Position numbers and translations under genes: made by a program | The notes under the pieces: generated by a model | What the model was told of the DNA's origin: nothing | The model's input: only the letters and a program-made list of their open reading frames with translations | Database searches by the model: none | Source of the DNA: Clostridia bacterium | GTDB lineage: Bacteria; Bacillota; Clostridia; Christensenellales; Aristaeellaceae | Assembly (NCBI GenBank): GCA_016296675.1 | Contig: JAEDIV010000002.1 | Span: 1 to 53,709 of the forward strand | Reading direction: 5' to 3' | Length of the DNA: 53,709 nucleotides | Shown: piece by piece, positions 34,118-41,165 of the stretch | How positions within the stretch are numbered: position 1 is the stretch's first letter | How the letters are laid out: each line of letters opens with the position of its first letter

Positions 34118-34915
34118 TCAAACAAACAGTGCATAAATCATATAGCAGACGGGGATGGAGAAAAGCACGCTGTCCACGCGGTCCAGTACGCCGCCGTGGC
34201 CGGGAATCAGGTTGCTGTAATCCTTGATACCGACTTCTCTTTTGATGGCGGAAGCGGCAAGGTCTCCGAATGCGCCGGATACGGCGGAGAAAAACGCAGC
34301 GATAACAACCGCCCAGAGGGGAATAAGGTTTCTTGAAAAAGCGACGAGTATGTAATGAACGCCGAAGCCGGAAAGCGTTCCGAAGATGAGGCCGGAAATG
34401 AGACCTTCAACGGTTTTCTTGGGGCTGATGTGCGGAGCAAGCTTGTGTTTTCCGAAAAGACTTCCGCCGAAGAGGGCAAAGGTGTCCGACAAAATGGCGG
34501 GCACGATTGCATTTAAAAATACCGGCGCCCAGAGGTGATCCTTAAGGGCGATATAAACCATTAAGAGAATGGGGGAAAGCGGATAGGCCATGATACCGAG
34601 GGTTGCATAGAGGTTTTTGATGTTCGGGCGGCCTGTCAATATCATCTGAGTGAAAAGGGCGATCATGATGATCATGAAAACGGGGAAAACGTATCCGGAT
34701 TTTCCAACGCACAAAAGGCCGGTGCAGAATGTGCACAGCAAAAATGCCGGCCATTTTTCAACATGAATATCGACTTTTTTGAAGGCGCGGGCGATTTCCC
34801 AGCCGGCAACAAGGCTTGCAAGCACAAGAAAAAGTACGCGTGTTTCAGTAGACAAAACGATTGCAACAATCGTAACGACGGCGCAAAGCGTACCATAAAT
34901 CAATCGCTGTTTCAA
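34118..34915 (-). CDS. cdsA: Phosphatidate cytidylyltransferase CdsA, TTG start
   Basis: Membrane enzyme that makes CDP-diacylglycerol from phosphatidic acid and CTP for phospholipid synthesis. It is 265 residues with about seven membrane helices. The C-terminal CDS signature is present: SAIKREVGIKDYSN followed by LIPGHGGVLDRVDS. TTG 34915 follows AAGGAGGG by 6 bases and no nearby ATG exists. A near-perfect promoter lies upstream. The usual partners (uppS, dxr, rseP) are not adjacent, so it is detached from the common operon. Confidence 0.95.
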   Translation of the reverse strand: MKQRLIYGTLCAVVTIVAIVLSTETRVLFLVLASLVAGWEIARAFKKVDIHVEKWPAFLLCTFCTGLLCVGKSGYVFPVFMIIMIALFTQMILTGRPNIKNLYATLGIMAYPLSPILLMVYIALKDHLWAPVFLNAIVPAILSDTFALFGGSLFGKHKLAPHISPKKTVEGLISGLIFGTLSGFGVHYILVAFSRNLIPLWAVVIAAFFSAVSGAFGDLAASAIKREVGIKDYSNLIPGHGGVLDRVDSVLFSIPVCYMIYALFV

Positions 34916-34949
34916 ATCGTTCCCTCCTTAATAAATCTACAATATTATC

Positions 34950-34978
34950 ATTATATCAGCCGCAAACTTACGTGTCAA
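34950..34978 (-). promoter_or_regulatory. Consensus sigma-A promoter of cdsA
   Basis: On the minus strand TTGACA (34978-34973) and TATAAT (34955-34950) are both perfect and exactly 17 bases apart. It is the strongest promoter by sequence in the window and drives cdsA, with a start near 34943. Confidence 0.9.
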
Positions 34979-35094
34979 CGCGCAATAAAGGAAAAAAACC
35001 GACAGATACGTGAATGAAATTTGAATGAATGGCATGCATAGGCGCGTTGAATTTGTGAGAACAGACGAATTTTCAGCCGGGAAGAGATTTTTGC

Positions 35095-35123
35095 TTGATT
35101 CTGCGTTAAAAATCGTGTATAAT
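35095..35123 (+). promoter_or_regulatory. Sigma-A promoter of the darA-holB-ricT operon
   Basis: TTGATT (35095-35100) and TATAAT (35118-35123) are 17 bases apart, with TG immediately before the -10. The predicted start near 35130 gives a ~33-base leader to the first gene. Confidence 0.82.
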
Positions 35124-35162
35124 AAATTTGCAAACGAAATTTTAACGCAGGAGGTCTTCTAT

Positions 35163-35492
35163 ATGAAGCTTATTATCGCTATTGTACAGGATGAGGACGC
35201 TTCCAAACTCGTCAGCACGCTTATGAACGAGGGCTACAGCGTAACGAAACTGGCAACCACTGGCGGTTTCCTGCGCGCAGGCAACACAACCCTGCTTTTA
35301 GGTGTTGATGACGCAAAGCTTGACGGCGCACTGGCAGTTATTGAAAAGGTATGCCATTCCCGCAAGCAGATTGCTACTGCGCCCACTCCCATGTCCGGCG
35401 CAGCAGGCGCGTATGTACCGTATCCCATCGAGGTTATGGTTGGCGGCGCAACCGTATTTGTAATGAACGTCGAACAGTTCAAGAAATTCTGA
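35163..35492 (+). CDS. darA: Cyclic di-AMP receptor, PII-like (DarA/PstA/YaaQ)
   Basis: Trimeric PII-like protein that binds cyclic di-AMP, 109 residues. It begins MKLIIAIVQDEDASKLVSTL and has TKLATTGGFLRAGNTTLLLG (about 29-48), the family core that forms the nucleotide site, and the C-terminal VMVGGATVFVMNVEQF. ATG 35163 has CAGGAGG upstream at about 8 bases; a longer frame lacks an SD and the promoter lies inside it. It overlaps holB by 1 base (TGATG). In Bacillus it sits in the same yaaQ-holB-yaaT cluster. Confidence 0.94.
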   Translation: MKLIIAIVQDEDASKLVSTLMNEGYSVTKLATTGGFLRAGNTTLLLGVDDAKLDGALAVIEKVCHSRKQIATAPTPMSGAAGAYVPYPIEVMVGGATVFVMNVEQFKKF

Positions 35493-36454
35493 TGTCAGAG
35501 ATGAAAACCTTCTCGGAATTTCGCGCAAGGCGGTTTCTGAAAGAACAATTGATGCGTCCGGTGAAAGCCGGGCGCATTGTCCATGCCCAGCTTTTCCAGG
35601 GCCCGGAGGGAACGGGCAAGCATACGGCGGCCCTTCTTGTTGCAAGAAGCATGAACTGCACAGGCACGGGCGAAAAGCCGTGCAACGCATGCCCTTCGTG
35701 CCTTCAGTTTCTGTCCGGCAATTCGCCGAATCTGATTGAAATAAAGCCTGAAAAGAACCTGATAAGAATCGGCGCCGTAAGAGACGATATCCTTAAAAAA
35801 ATCAGCTTGCGTCCCGATACGGGCAAATTGTTTATACTGATAAACGAAGCTGATAAGATGAATGAAAACGCGCAGAACGCACTTTTGAAAACGCTTGAGG
35901 AGGCGCCGGAATACGCTGCGTTTATCCTGATTACGGATAAACCGGGCGCGCTTCTTCCGACGATTCGCTCCAGGTGCGCGCTTTACAGGTTTGCGCCTTT
36001 GAACGAAGAGGAAACGGCGGAAATCTTAATTCAAAACGGCGTTGATGATGAAAGGGCTGTTTTGGAAGCGCAAAGCGCAGAGGGCAGCCCGGGCCGCGCG
36101 ATTTCAAGAATCAAGAGCGAGGCGTATCAGGAGCTTTTAAAGCGGGCAATCAGCGCGCTTGAATCGATCAGAAAAAAATCCGATGTAGCTGCCGCTTTTT
36201 CCAAAATTGAGCAGGACAAGGAATCCGGAAACGAGATTCTGGGTATATATGAGTTTTATGCGCGGCGCATGATGCGCGGCGAAATGGGCGAAAATAAGCG
36301 TCTTCAGGGCGGAAAGCTTCTTGAAAGCGTGATTTATGCGAAAAAACAATTGAAAGCGAACGTGGCCTATCAGTCCGTAATGGAGATTTTATTTTTTGAT
36401 GCGGCCAGTCAGGAGGAAACCAACCATGGCAACGGTAATCGGCGTCCGTTTTAA
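35492..36454 (+). CDS. holB: DNA polymerase III subunit delta'
   Basis: Clamp-loader AAA+ subunit, 320 residues. The N-terminal ATPase-like domain has GPEGTGKHTAA (P-loop), a zinc-binding module with spaced cysteines (CTGTGEKPCNACPSC), INEADKMNENAQNALLKTLEE, and the SRC motif in PTIRSRC. ATG 35492 overlaps the darA stop; a second ATG at 35501 is possible. Its 3' end overlaps ricT by 29 bases. The yaaR-like and tmk genes that flank it in Bacillus are missing here. Confidence 0.93.
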   Translation: MSEMKTFSEFRARRFLKEQLMRPVKAGRIVHAQLFQGPEGTGKHTAALLVARSMNCTGTGEKPCNACPSCLQFLSGNSPNLIEIKPEKNLIRIGAVRDDILKKISLRPDTGKLFILINEADKMNENAQNALLKTLEEAPEYAAFILITDKPGALLPTIRSRCALYRFAPLNEEETAEILIQNGVDDERAVLEAQSAEGSPGRAISRIKSEAYQELLKRAISALESIRKKSDVAAAFSKIEQDKESGNEILGIYEFYARRMMRGEMGENKRLQGGKLLESVIYAKKQLKANVAYQSVMEILFFDAASQEETNHGNGNRRPF

Positions 36455-37589
36455 AAAGGCGGGCAAGGTATATTATTTCAGCCCCGGCGAAGTCTGGCCT
36501 GCGCCCGGAGAATTTGTTATTGTAGAGACGACGCGCGGCATTGAGCTTGGCGAGGTTGTCACGGGCGCAAGAGAAGTTGCGGACGAGAAGCTGGTTGCGC
36601 CGCTTAAAAATGTTATCAGAAAAGCGACGGACGAGGATCTGCAGGTTCAGGCGACCAACGAGGTACGCGAGAAGGAAGCATTCCAGATCTGCGTTCAGAA
36701 AATCGAACAGCATAAGCTTGAAATGAAGCTTGTGAGCGTTGAATATACCTTTGACGACAGCAAAATCATTTTCTATTTTACCGCAAACGGCAGAGTGGAT
36801 TTCAGAGATCTTGTCAAGGATCTTGCCGGTATTTTCCATATGCGCATCGAACTTCGCCAGATCGGCGTGCGCGACGAAGCCAAAATGCTGGGCGGCCTCG
36901 GCGCTTGCGGCCGTCAGATTTGCTGTGGCGCATTTCTGGGCGATTTCCAGCCGGTTTCCATCAAGATGGCAAAGGAACAGAATCTGTCTTTGAATCCGAC
37001 CAAAATTTCCGGTCAGTGCGGAAGACTTATGTGCTGCCTCAAATACGAACAGGATTATTATGAGGAAACGCTCAAAAAGCTTCCCCGCGTCGGCAAAGAC
37101 ATCATGACGCCCGACGGCGTCGGCATAGTCACGGAAATCAATGTTTTAAGAGAGCACGTGAAGGTTCGCGTGAAAACGGGCGATGATACGTTTGAAGTCA
37201 AGGAATACGAGCTTCCGGATGTAAGAAAGCTCGCGCCCGGCGAAAAGGCTTTGTATCAGGAATCTGCGCCCAAACAGGCGGAGCAGAGTGCAAAGACGGC
37301 GGAAGACAAGAGTGAAGAAGAAGAACCCAAGGAAGAGAAATCTCCCAAGCGCTATCCGAGGCCCAAAATCGTAAAAACCATGAACACCGATGAATACATG
37401 GAAAAGTATTCCGGAAACGAGAATGTGCCGGGAGATAAGGCAGAGGACGAGGAAAACGCAAGCAAACCCGCAAAAAAGAACGAGAATGACGCAAAGTCTG
37501 AGCACAATGAGCATAAAATGCGCCCCCGTCACCGACATCCGCGCTCCGGAAAACCCAAGGAAAACCACGAGGGCGAACAAAATCAGTGA
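36426..37589 (+). CDS. ricT: PSP1 domain protein RicT/YaaT with long charged tail
   Basis: Homologue of RicT, part of the RicA-RicF-RicT iron-sulphur complex that controls RNase Y processing and development in Bacillus. It is 387 residues. The PSP1 domain (about 1-235) has conserved cysteines in GACGRQICCGAFL and SGQCGRLMCCLKYE, the likely Fe-S ligands. A C-terminal tail of about 120 residues (270-387) is low complexity, rich in Glu, Lys and later His/Arg, and probably disordered; it makes the protein longer than the ~275-residue Bacillus form. ATG 36426 has AGGAGG 8 bases upstream. Confidence 0.93.
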   Translation: MATVIGVRFKKAGKVYYFSPGEVWPAPGEFVIVETTRGIELGEVVTGAREVADEKLVAPLKNVIRKATDEDLQVQATNEVREKEAFQICVQKIEQHKLEMKLVSVEYTFDDSKIIFYFTANGRVDFRDLVKDLAGIFHMRIELRQIGVRDEAKMLGGLGACGRQICCGAFLGDFQPVSIKMAKEQNLSLNPTKISGQCGRLMCCLKYEQDYYEETLKKLPRVGKDIMTPDGVGIVTEINVLREHVKVRVKTGDDTFEVKEYELPDVRKLAPGEKALYQESAPKQAEQSAKTAEDKSEEEEPKEEKSPKRYPRPKIVKTMNTDEYMEKYSGNENVPGDKAEDEENASKPAKKNENDAKSEHNEHKMRPRHRHPRSGKPKENHEGEQNQ

Positions 37590-37626
37590 CGGCGCAGTCA
37601 AAGTTTTGTAAAGAGTTGAAAAACGC

Positions 37627-37655
37627 TGTACAATTTTGAAAAAGCATGCTATAAT
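37627..37655 (+). promoter_or_regulatory. Extended -10 promoter of the zinc-ribbon gene
   Basis: TGCTATAAT (37647-37655) is a perfect extended -10. At 17-base spacing the -35 is TGTACA (37627-37632), which is poor, as is usual for extended -10 promoters. The start near 37662 leaves a ~128-base leader. Confidence 0.7.
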
Positions 37656-37669
37656 AATGCAAGCCCAAA

Positions 37670-37777
37670 ATGAAAGAACCTGTTTATGACGTATCCCTCT
37701 CAGGTGGTGTCCCCTCCGGTGAAAGGAACGAGTCAACAAGGAAAATCAATCATCTTAAAGGGCGCCAAAAGATTTAG
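37670..37777 (+). other. Candidate 35-codon leader open frame before the zinc-ribbon gene
   Basis: ATG 37670 lies about 8 bases after the predicted transcription start, with no SD. The frame (MKEPVYDVSLSGG...) runs 35 codons without interruption and stops at TAG 37775-37777, which overlaps the TAGGAGG SD of the zinc-ribbon gene. If translated, it would couple to or occlude that start. The product is hydrophilic and unlike anything I know. Confidence 0.3.
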
Positions 37778-37790
37778 GAGGGTTTTATCC

Positions 37791-38087
37791 ATGTACGAAG
37801 ACAAGACTTTGGTATGCCGTGGATGCGGCAATGAGTTCGTGTTCACCGCTTCCGAGCAGCAGTTCTTCGCCGACAAGGGCTTCCAGAATGAGCCCGGCCG
37901 TTGCCCCGCTTGCCGCGCGGCACGCCGTCAGCAGAACAATCAGAACGTAAACCGCACCGAGCGTCAGATGTTTGACGTTATCTGCGATGGTTGCGGCCGC
38001 AACACTCAGGTTCCCTTCCAGCCCCGCGGCGATCGTCCCGTGTACTGCCGTGATTGCTTCGAAGCGAACCGTCAGCCCCGCTATTAA
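37791..38087 (+). CDS. Small zinc-ribbon protein (probable zinc-ribbon, zf-trcl-like family)
   Basis: Protein of 98 residues with two zinc-binding modules. The first is CRGCGNEFVFTASEQQFF ... CPACRAARR; the second is CDGCGRNTQVPFQP ... CRDCFEANR, both with CxxC pairs. A Gln/Asn-rich linker (about 45-60) joins them. Family members are small and of unknown role, and common in clostridia. Codons are strongly biased (gcc, ttc, aag, cgt/cgc, cag) like those of dnaK and ribosomal genes, so high expression is likely. ATG 37791 follows AGGAGGG by 8 bases. It has its own promoter, long leader and terminator. Confidence 0.9.
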   Translation: MYEDKTLVCRGCGNEFVFTASEQQFFADKGFQNEPGRCPACRAARRQQNNQNVNRTERQMFDVICDGCGRNTQVPFQPRGDRPVYCRDCFEANRQPRY

Positions 38088-38099
38088 TTGAAGCATGAT

Positions 38100-38138
38100 A
38101 AAGCCCGTTTGCTTAGGCATCCGGGTTTTATTTTTTTA
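38100..38138 (+). terminator. Intrinsic terminator of the zinc-ribbon gene
   Basis: AAAGCCCG (38100-38107) pairs with CGGGTTTT (38122-38129) with a G-U pair; an inner TGC/GCA helix extends it. It is followed by attttttta, 12 bases after the stop. Confidence 0.85.
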
Positions 38139-38155
38139 TGCGCCTTCAATTCTTC

Positions 38156-38184
38156 TTGACAGGGACCAAGGAACGTGCTACATT
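38156..38184 (+). promoter_or_regulatory. Sigma-A promoter of uxaC
   Basis: A perfect -35 TTGACA (38156-38161) lies 17 bases before an extended -10, TGCTACATT (TACATT at 38179-38184). No operator-like repeat stands out around it, although sugar-acid genes are usually regulated. Confidence 0.78.
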
Positions 38185-38219
38185 ACATTTATACCATTAT
38201 GTATATGGAGGATGCGTTT

Positions 38220-39623
38220 ATGAAGCCGTTTATGAATGAAGATTTCCTTTTAACGACCGATGCTGCCAAAAAGCTTTATCACGAGTATGCGGAAAATATG
38301 CCCATTTGCGACTATCATTGTCATCTGATTCCCAGAGAAATCGCCGAGAATAAGCAGTTCAGAAACATTACCGAGCTGTTCCTGGGCGGCGATCACTATA
38401 AGTGGCGCGCCATGGCGTCAAACGGCGTCGATGATAAGTTCATAAGAGGCGACGGCGACGATTATGAAAAATTCCTCGCTTACGCAAAGACCATTTCTCT
38501 CGCAATCGGAAATCCTTTGTATCATTGGACGCATCTGGAACTCAAGCGGGTATTTGGCATCGACACGCCGCTTACTGAAAAGACTGCGCCCGAAATCTGG
38601 GAAAAAGCAAACGAAATGCTGGCTACAGAAGAATTCCGCGCAAAGAGACTTATTGAAAAATTCAATGTAACCCACCTCTGCACCACCGATGATCCTGCGG
38701 ATTCTCTTGAATATCACATTGAAATCGCCAAGGACGAAAACTTCAAGACCAAGGTTCTGCCGACCTTCCGCCCGGACAAGGCCATCAAAATTTCTATGCC
38801 AGGATTCAAGGAGTATATCGAAAAGCTCGCTTCTGTCAGCGGCGTAAAGATCGAAAGCGCGGAAGACGTTGTCAAGGCGCTTCGCGTCCGCGCAGAGTTT
38901 TTCCATGCAAACGGCTGCCGCGTTTCCGATCACGGGCTTGACACCGTGCCCGGCGGCGATGCCTGCGCCTGCAAAGCCAACGAAGCCTTTAAGGCTGTTA
39001 TGGCGGGCGAAAAAGCCTGCGAGTGCGCGATGGAGAGCTACAGAAGCTATCTGCTTGTTGAGCTCGGCGGCATCTATAAGTCCCTTGGCTGGGGTCAACA
39101 GTATCATATGAACGCCCAGCGCAACAACAATGGCCCCATGTACAGAAAGTACGGCCCCGATACCGGCTTTGACTCCATCAGCGATGAACTGATCGCCGAA
39201 AAGCTTGGCAAGATCTTAAACGCACAGGAAGAAAAGGGCATGCTGCCCAAGACCATCCTGTATACCTTGAATCCCAATGCCAACTACGTCCTTGGAAGCA
39301 CCATCGGAAACTTCCAGACCGAGGCCGGTATTCCCGGCAAAATGCAGTTTGGCTCTGCATGGTGGTTCTGCGATCAGAAAGACGGTATGTTCCAGCAGAT
39401 GAAAGACCTGGCAGCGCTGGGTATGCTTTCCGCATTTGTGGGCATGCTGACCGACTCCCGCTCCTTCGTAAGCTATCCGAGACATGAGTATTTCCGCCGC
39501 ATCCTCTGCGAGCTTCTCGGCTCCTGGGTTGACAACGGCGAATATCCCGAGGACTGGGATACGCTCAAGACGATTGTTCAGGGCATTTGCTACAACAACG
39601 CCATGAATTATTTCGGATTCTGA
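38220..39623 (+). CDS. uxaC: Glucuronate isomerase
   Basis: Isomerises D-glucuronate to D-fructuronate and D-galacturonate to D-tagaturonate, the first step of hexuronate breakdown. It is 467 residues. The N-terminal metal-binding motif is YHCHLIP (in ICDYHCHLIPREIA), with TDDPADSLEYH, VSDHGLD and LTDSRSFVSYPRHEYFRR downstream, all family landmarks. ATG 38220 has GGAGG 8 bases upstream. No uxaB, uxuA, kdg genes or transporter is adjacent, so the rest of the pathway must lie elsewhere. It has its own promoter and terminator. Confidence 0.96.
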   Translation: MKPFMNEDFLLTTDAAKKLYHEYAENMPICDYHCHLIPREIAENKQFRNITELFLGGDHYKWRAMASNGVDDKFIRGDGDDYEKFLAYAKTISLAIGNPLYHWTHLELKRVFGIDTPLTEKTAPEIWEKANEMLATEEFRAKRLIEKFNVTHLCTTDDPADSLEYHIEIAKDENFKTKVLPTFRPDKAIKISMPGFKEYIEKLASVSGVKIESAEDVVKALRVRAEFFHANGCRVSDHGLDTVPGGDACACKANEAFKAVMAGEKACECAMESYRSYLLVELGGIYKSLGWGQQYHMNAQRNNNGPMYRKYGPDTGFDSISDELIAEKLGKILNAQEEKGMLPKTILYTLNPNANYVLGSTIGNFQTEAGIPGKMQFGSAWWFCDQKDGMFQQMKDLAALGMLSAFVGMLTDSRSFVSYPRHEYFRRILCELLGSWVDNGEYPEDWDTLKTIVQGICYNNAMNYFGF

Positions 39624-39643
39624 TTGATAAATGCATTGCCGAT

Positions 39644-39684
39644 AAAAAACGCGGATGATCATTGATCATCCGCGCTTTTCGTTT
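39644..39684. terminator. Bidirectional terminator between uxaC and the MazG-like gene
   Basis: A perfect 11-bp stem CGCGGATGATC (39650-39660) / GATCATCCGCG (39664-39674) with loop ATT is flanked by cttttcgttt on the plus side and gttttttatc on the minus side. It serves the two convergent genes. Confidence 0.88.
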
Positions 39685-39705
39685 GAATATATGAATTTTT
39701 AAGCC

Positions 39706-40029
39706 TCAGAGATCCGTAACGCTTTCAAGAAAAATCCTGTTTTCAAACCCGCCGCGCTTTTCTTTTTTCAAAAGCCGGATCTGTTCAACTTCGTCCATGG
39801 TTGATCCGCGCGCAGAAACGACAGCGCGAATCACTTCCAGAAGATCTGCGATTTCTTCCATGGACTTGTCATGGAGGTATTCTGAAAGCTCTTCCTGAAG
39901 CTTTTGATCCAGCATATTGAGATATTCGCTCTTAGAAAGAACCCTGAAATCCGCTTTCTTGCCGCTTTTTTCGATGATCTCGGGAATTCTGTCGCGCACG
40001 AGTTTCTTGTGTTTGATGATGTTTTTCAT
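39706..40029 (-). CDS. MazG-like nucleoside triphosphate pyrophosphohydrolase
   Basis: Small all-alpha house-cleaning hydrolase, 107 residues. The N-terminal KLVRDRIPEIIEKSG is typical of this subfamily. The metal-binding acidic helices are KLQEELSEYL (about 43-52) and EEIADLLEVIRAV (about 58-70), an EExxE...ExxD pattern. The substrate (a non-standard or excess NTP) is unknown. It starts 9 bases after the lactonase stop, so it is probably cotranscribed with it. Confidence 0.85.
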   Translation of the reverse strand: MKNIIKHKKLVRDRIPEIIEKSGKKADFRVLSKSEYLNMLDQKLQEELSEYLHDKSMEEIADLLEVIRAVVSARGSTMDEVEQIRLLKKEKRGGFENRIFLESVTDL

Positions 40030-40038
40030 GCATTCCCC

Positions 40039-41031
40039 TTATAGCGGAATTACGCAGATAGCGCCGCCGACTTCGATTTCAAAGGCGGTTTTTCCGTTTT
40101 CAATGAGCTCAACCGTGCCGCCCAATTGATTTGCGGCGAGCAGGCTGTCTTTGTCAAGCGGCCAGATGTCGCGCGGGAAATTGCCGGATACCGGGATGAT
40201 GGTTTTATTGGACAAAGATCCATCCTTTCCGATCAGGAAGCGGCATGCGCTGTGATAGCCGCGGTTTGAGATGAACAGATAATTTTTGTATTTACGGACG
40301 GCGGCGACACTGCTTTTGCCGGTGAAGCCTTCGGGCAGCGTCGATATGGTTTCGAGGCATTTCCACTGGCCGTCGATGCACTCAAAGTGCATAACCTCAT
40401 TGGACAACTCGCATCCCAGATAGAATCTGTTTTCACCGTCGAAAATCAGATGCCTTGGGCCGCAGCCGCTGGCGCAGGGAATGGACGTTTCCTTGATCAG
40501 ATGTCCGGTCTCTTCGTCCTGATTATATACGACCACTTCATCAAGACCCAGATCGCATACAAAAAGCCGGGTTGAATTCGGTTGAAAGATCGCCTGATGC
40601 ACGTGCGCCGACTCCTGGCGGTCGGGAACCACCATGCTGCCGCCCGTATGTTTGATCAATTGCTCGCGCGGCATGATGTAGCCGTCCTGAACGGGGAAAA
40701 CGGCGAGGTTGCCCGTATCGTAATTGGAAGCATACAAAAACCGTTCGTCCTCGGAAAGCGTTACATGGCAGCAGCTGGTGCCGCCGGTCGGCTGAAGCGA
40801 AAGCGGAATCAGCGTATCTCCTTCCAGACGATAGGAAGCGACTGCGCCCTTTTCGTCTTTTCCGAAAGAAGCCGCGGCGTATACGGTCTTTTTGTCCTTG
40901 GTGATCACAAGATAGCCCGGGTTGTCGATTGCGCGGCATGCGCTTACAAGGCGCAAAGTACCTTTATCATAATCAACAATGCCGGCACCGGGTCCGCCGG
41001 CATTTGTGTAGGTTCCGATAAGAAATTTCAT
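40039..41031 (-). CDS. Lactonase family protein (YbhE/Pgl-type beta-propeller)
   Basis: Seven-bladed beta-propeller of the 6-phosphogluconolactonase YbhE family, 330 residues. It begins with the family segment LIGTYTNAGGPGAGIVDYD and contains SACRAIDNPGYLVI, TGGTSCCHVTLS, ESAHVHQAIFQPN, DLGLDEVVVYN and GCGPRHLIFD. Such proteins hydrolyse 6-phosphogluconolactone or other sugar lactones; the exact substrate is not shown. SD GGAGGGG lies 5 bases before ATG. A clear promoter lies just upstream, divergent from citC. Confidence 0.87.
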   Translation of the reverse strand: MKFLIGTYTNAGGPGAGIVDYDKGTLRLVSACRAIDNPGYLVITKDKKTVYAAASFGKDEKGAVASYRLEGDTLIPLSLQPTGGTSCCHVTLSEDERFLYASNYDTGNLAVFPVQDGYIMPREQLIKHTGGSMVVPDRQESAHVHQAIFQPNSTRLFVCDLGLDEVVVYNQDEETGHLIKETSIPCASGCGPRHLIFDGENRFYLGCELSNEVMHFECIDGQWKCLETISTLPEGFTGKSSVAAVRKYKNYLFISNRGYHSACRFLIGKDGSLSNKTIIPVSGNFPRDIWPLDKDSLLAANQLGGTVELIENGKTAFEIEVGGAICVIPL

Positions 41032-41049
41032 TTGATCCCCTCCGGAACT

Positions 41050-41078
41050 AATGTATCATACAAATGGGCTTTCGTCAA
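41050..41078 (-). promoter_or_regulatory. Sigma-A promoter of the lactonase gene
   Basis: On the minus strand TTGACG (41078-41073) lies 17 bases before an extended -10 TGATACATT (TACATT 41055-41050). The predicted start near 41043 leaves only about a dozen leader bases. The TGnTACATT form matches that of the uxaC promoter. Confidence 0.75.
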
Positions 41079-41110
41079 CTTTCATCGCGTGAACAATGTT
41101 GCAACTATGC

Positions 41111-41139
41111 TTGCGGATTTTGAAAAAGAGGGGTATAAT
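41111..41139 (+). promoter_or_regulatory. Sigma-A promoter of the cit operon
   Basis: TTGCGG (41111-41116) and TATAAT (41134-41139) are 17 bases apart. The -35 boxes of this promoter and the divergent lactonase promoter are 32 bases apart. No CitB- or CitI-like regulator gene is nearby. Confidence 0.75.
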
Positions 41140-41165
41140 AAATATTTGAAAGGGGGCGATAAGCA

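Noticed and set aside
37700..37760. Leader of the zinc-ribbon gene as a known riboswitch (text with GGTGGTGTCCCCTCC looked briefly like a fluoride-type aptamer).
   Set aside because: The required conserved pairing and downstream elements are not present, and the gene is not a transporter or related target.
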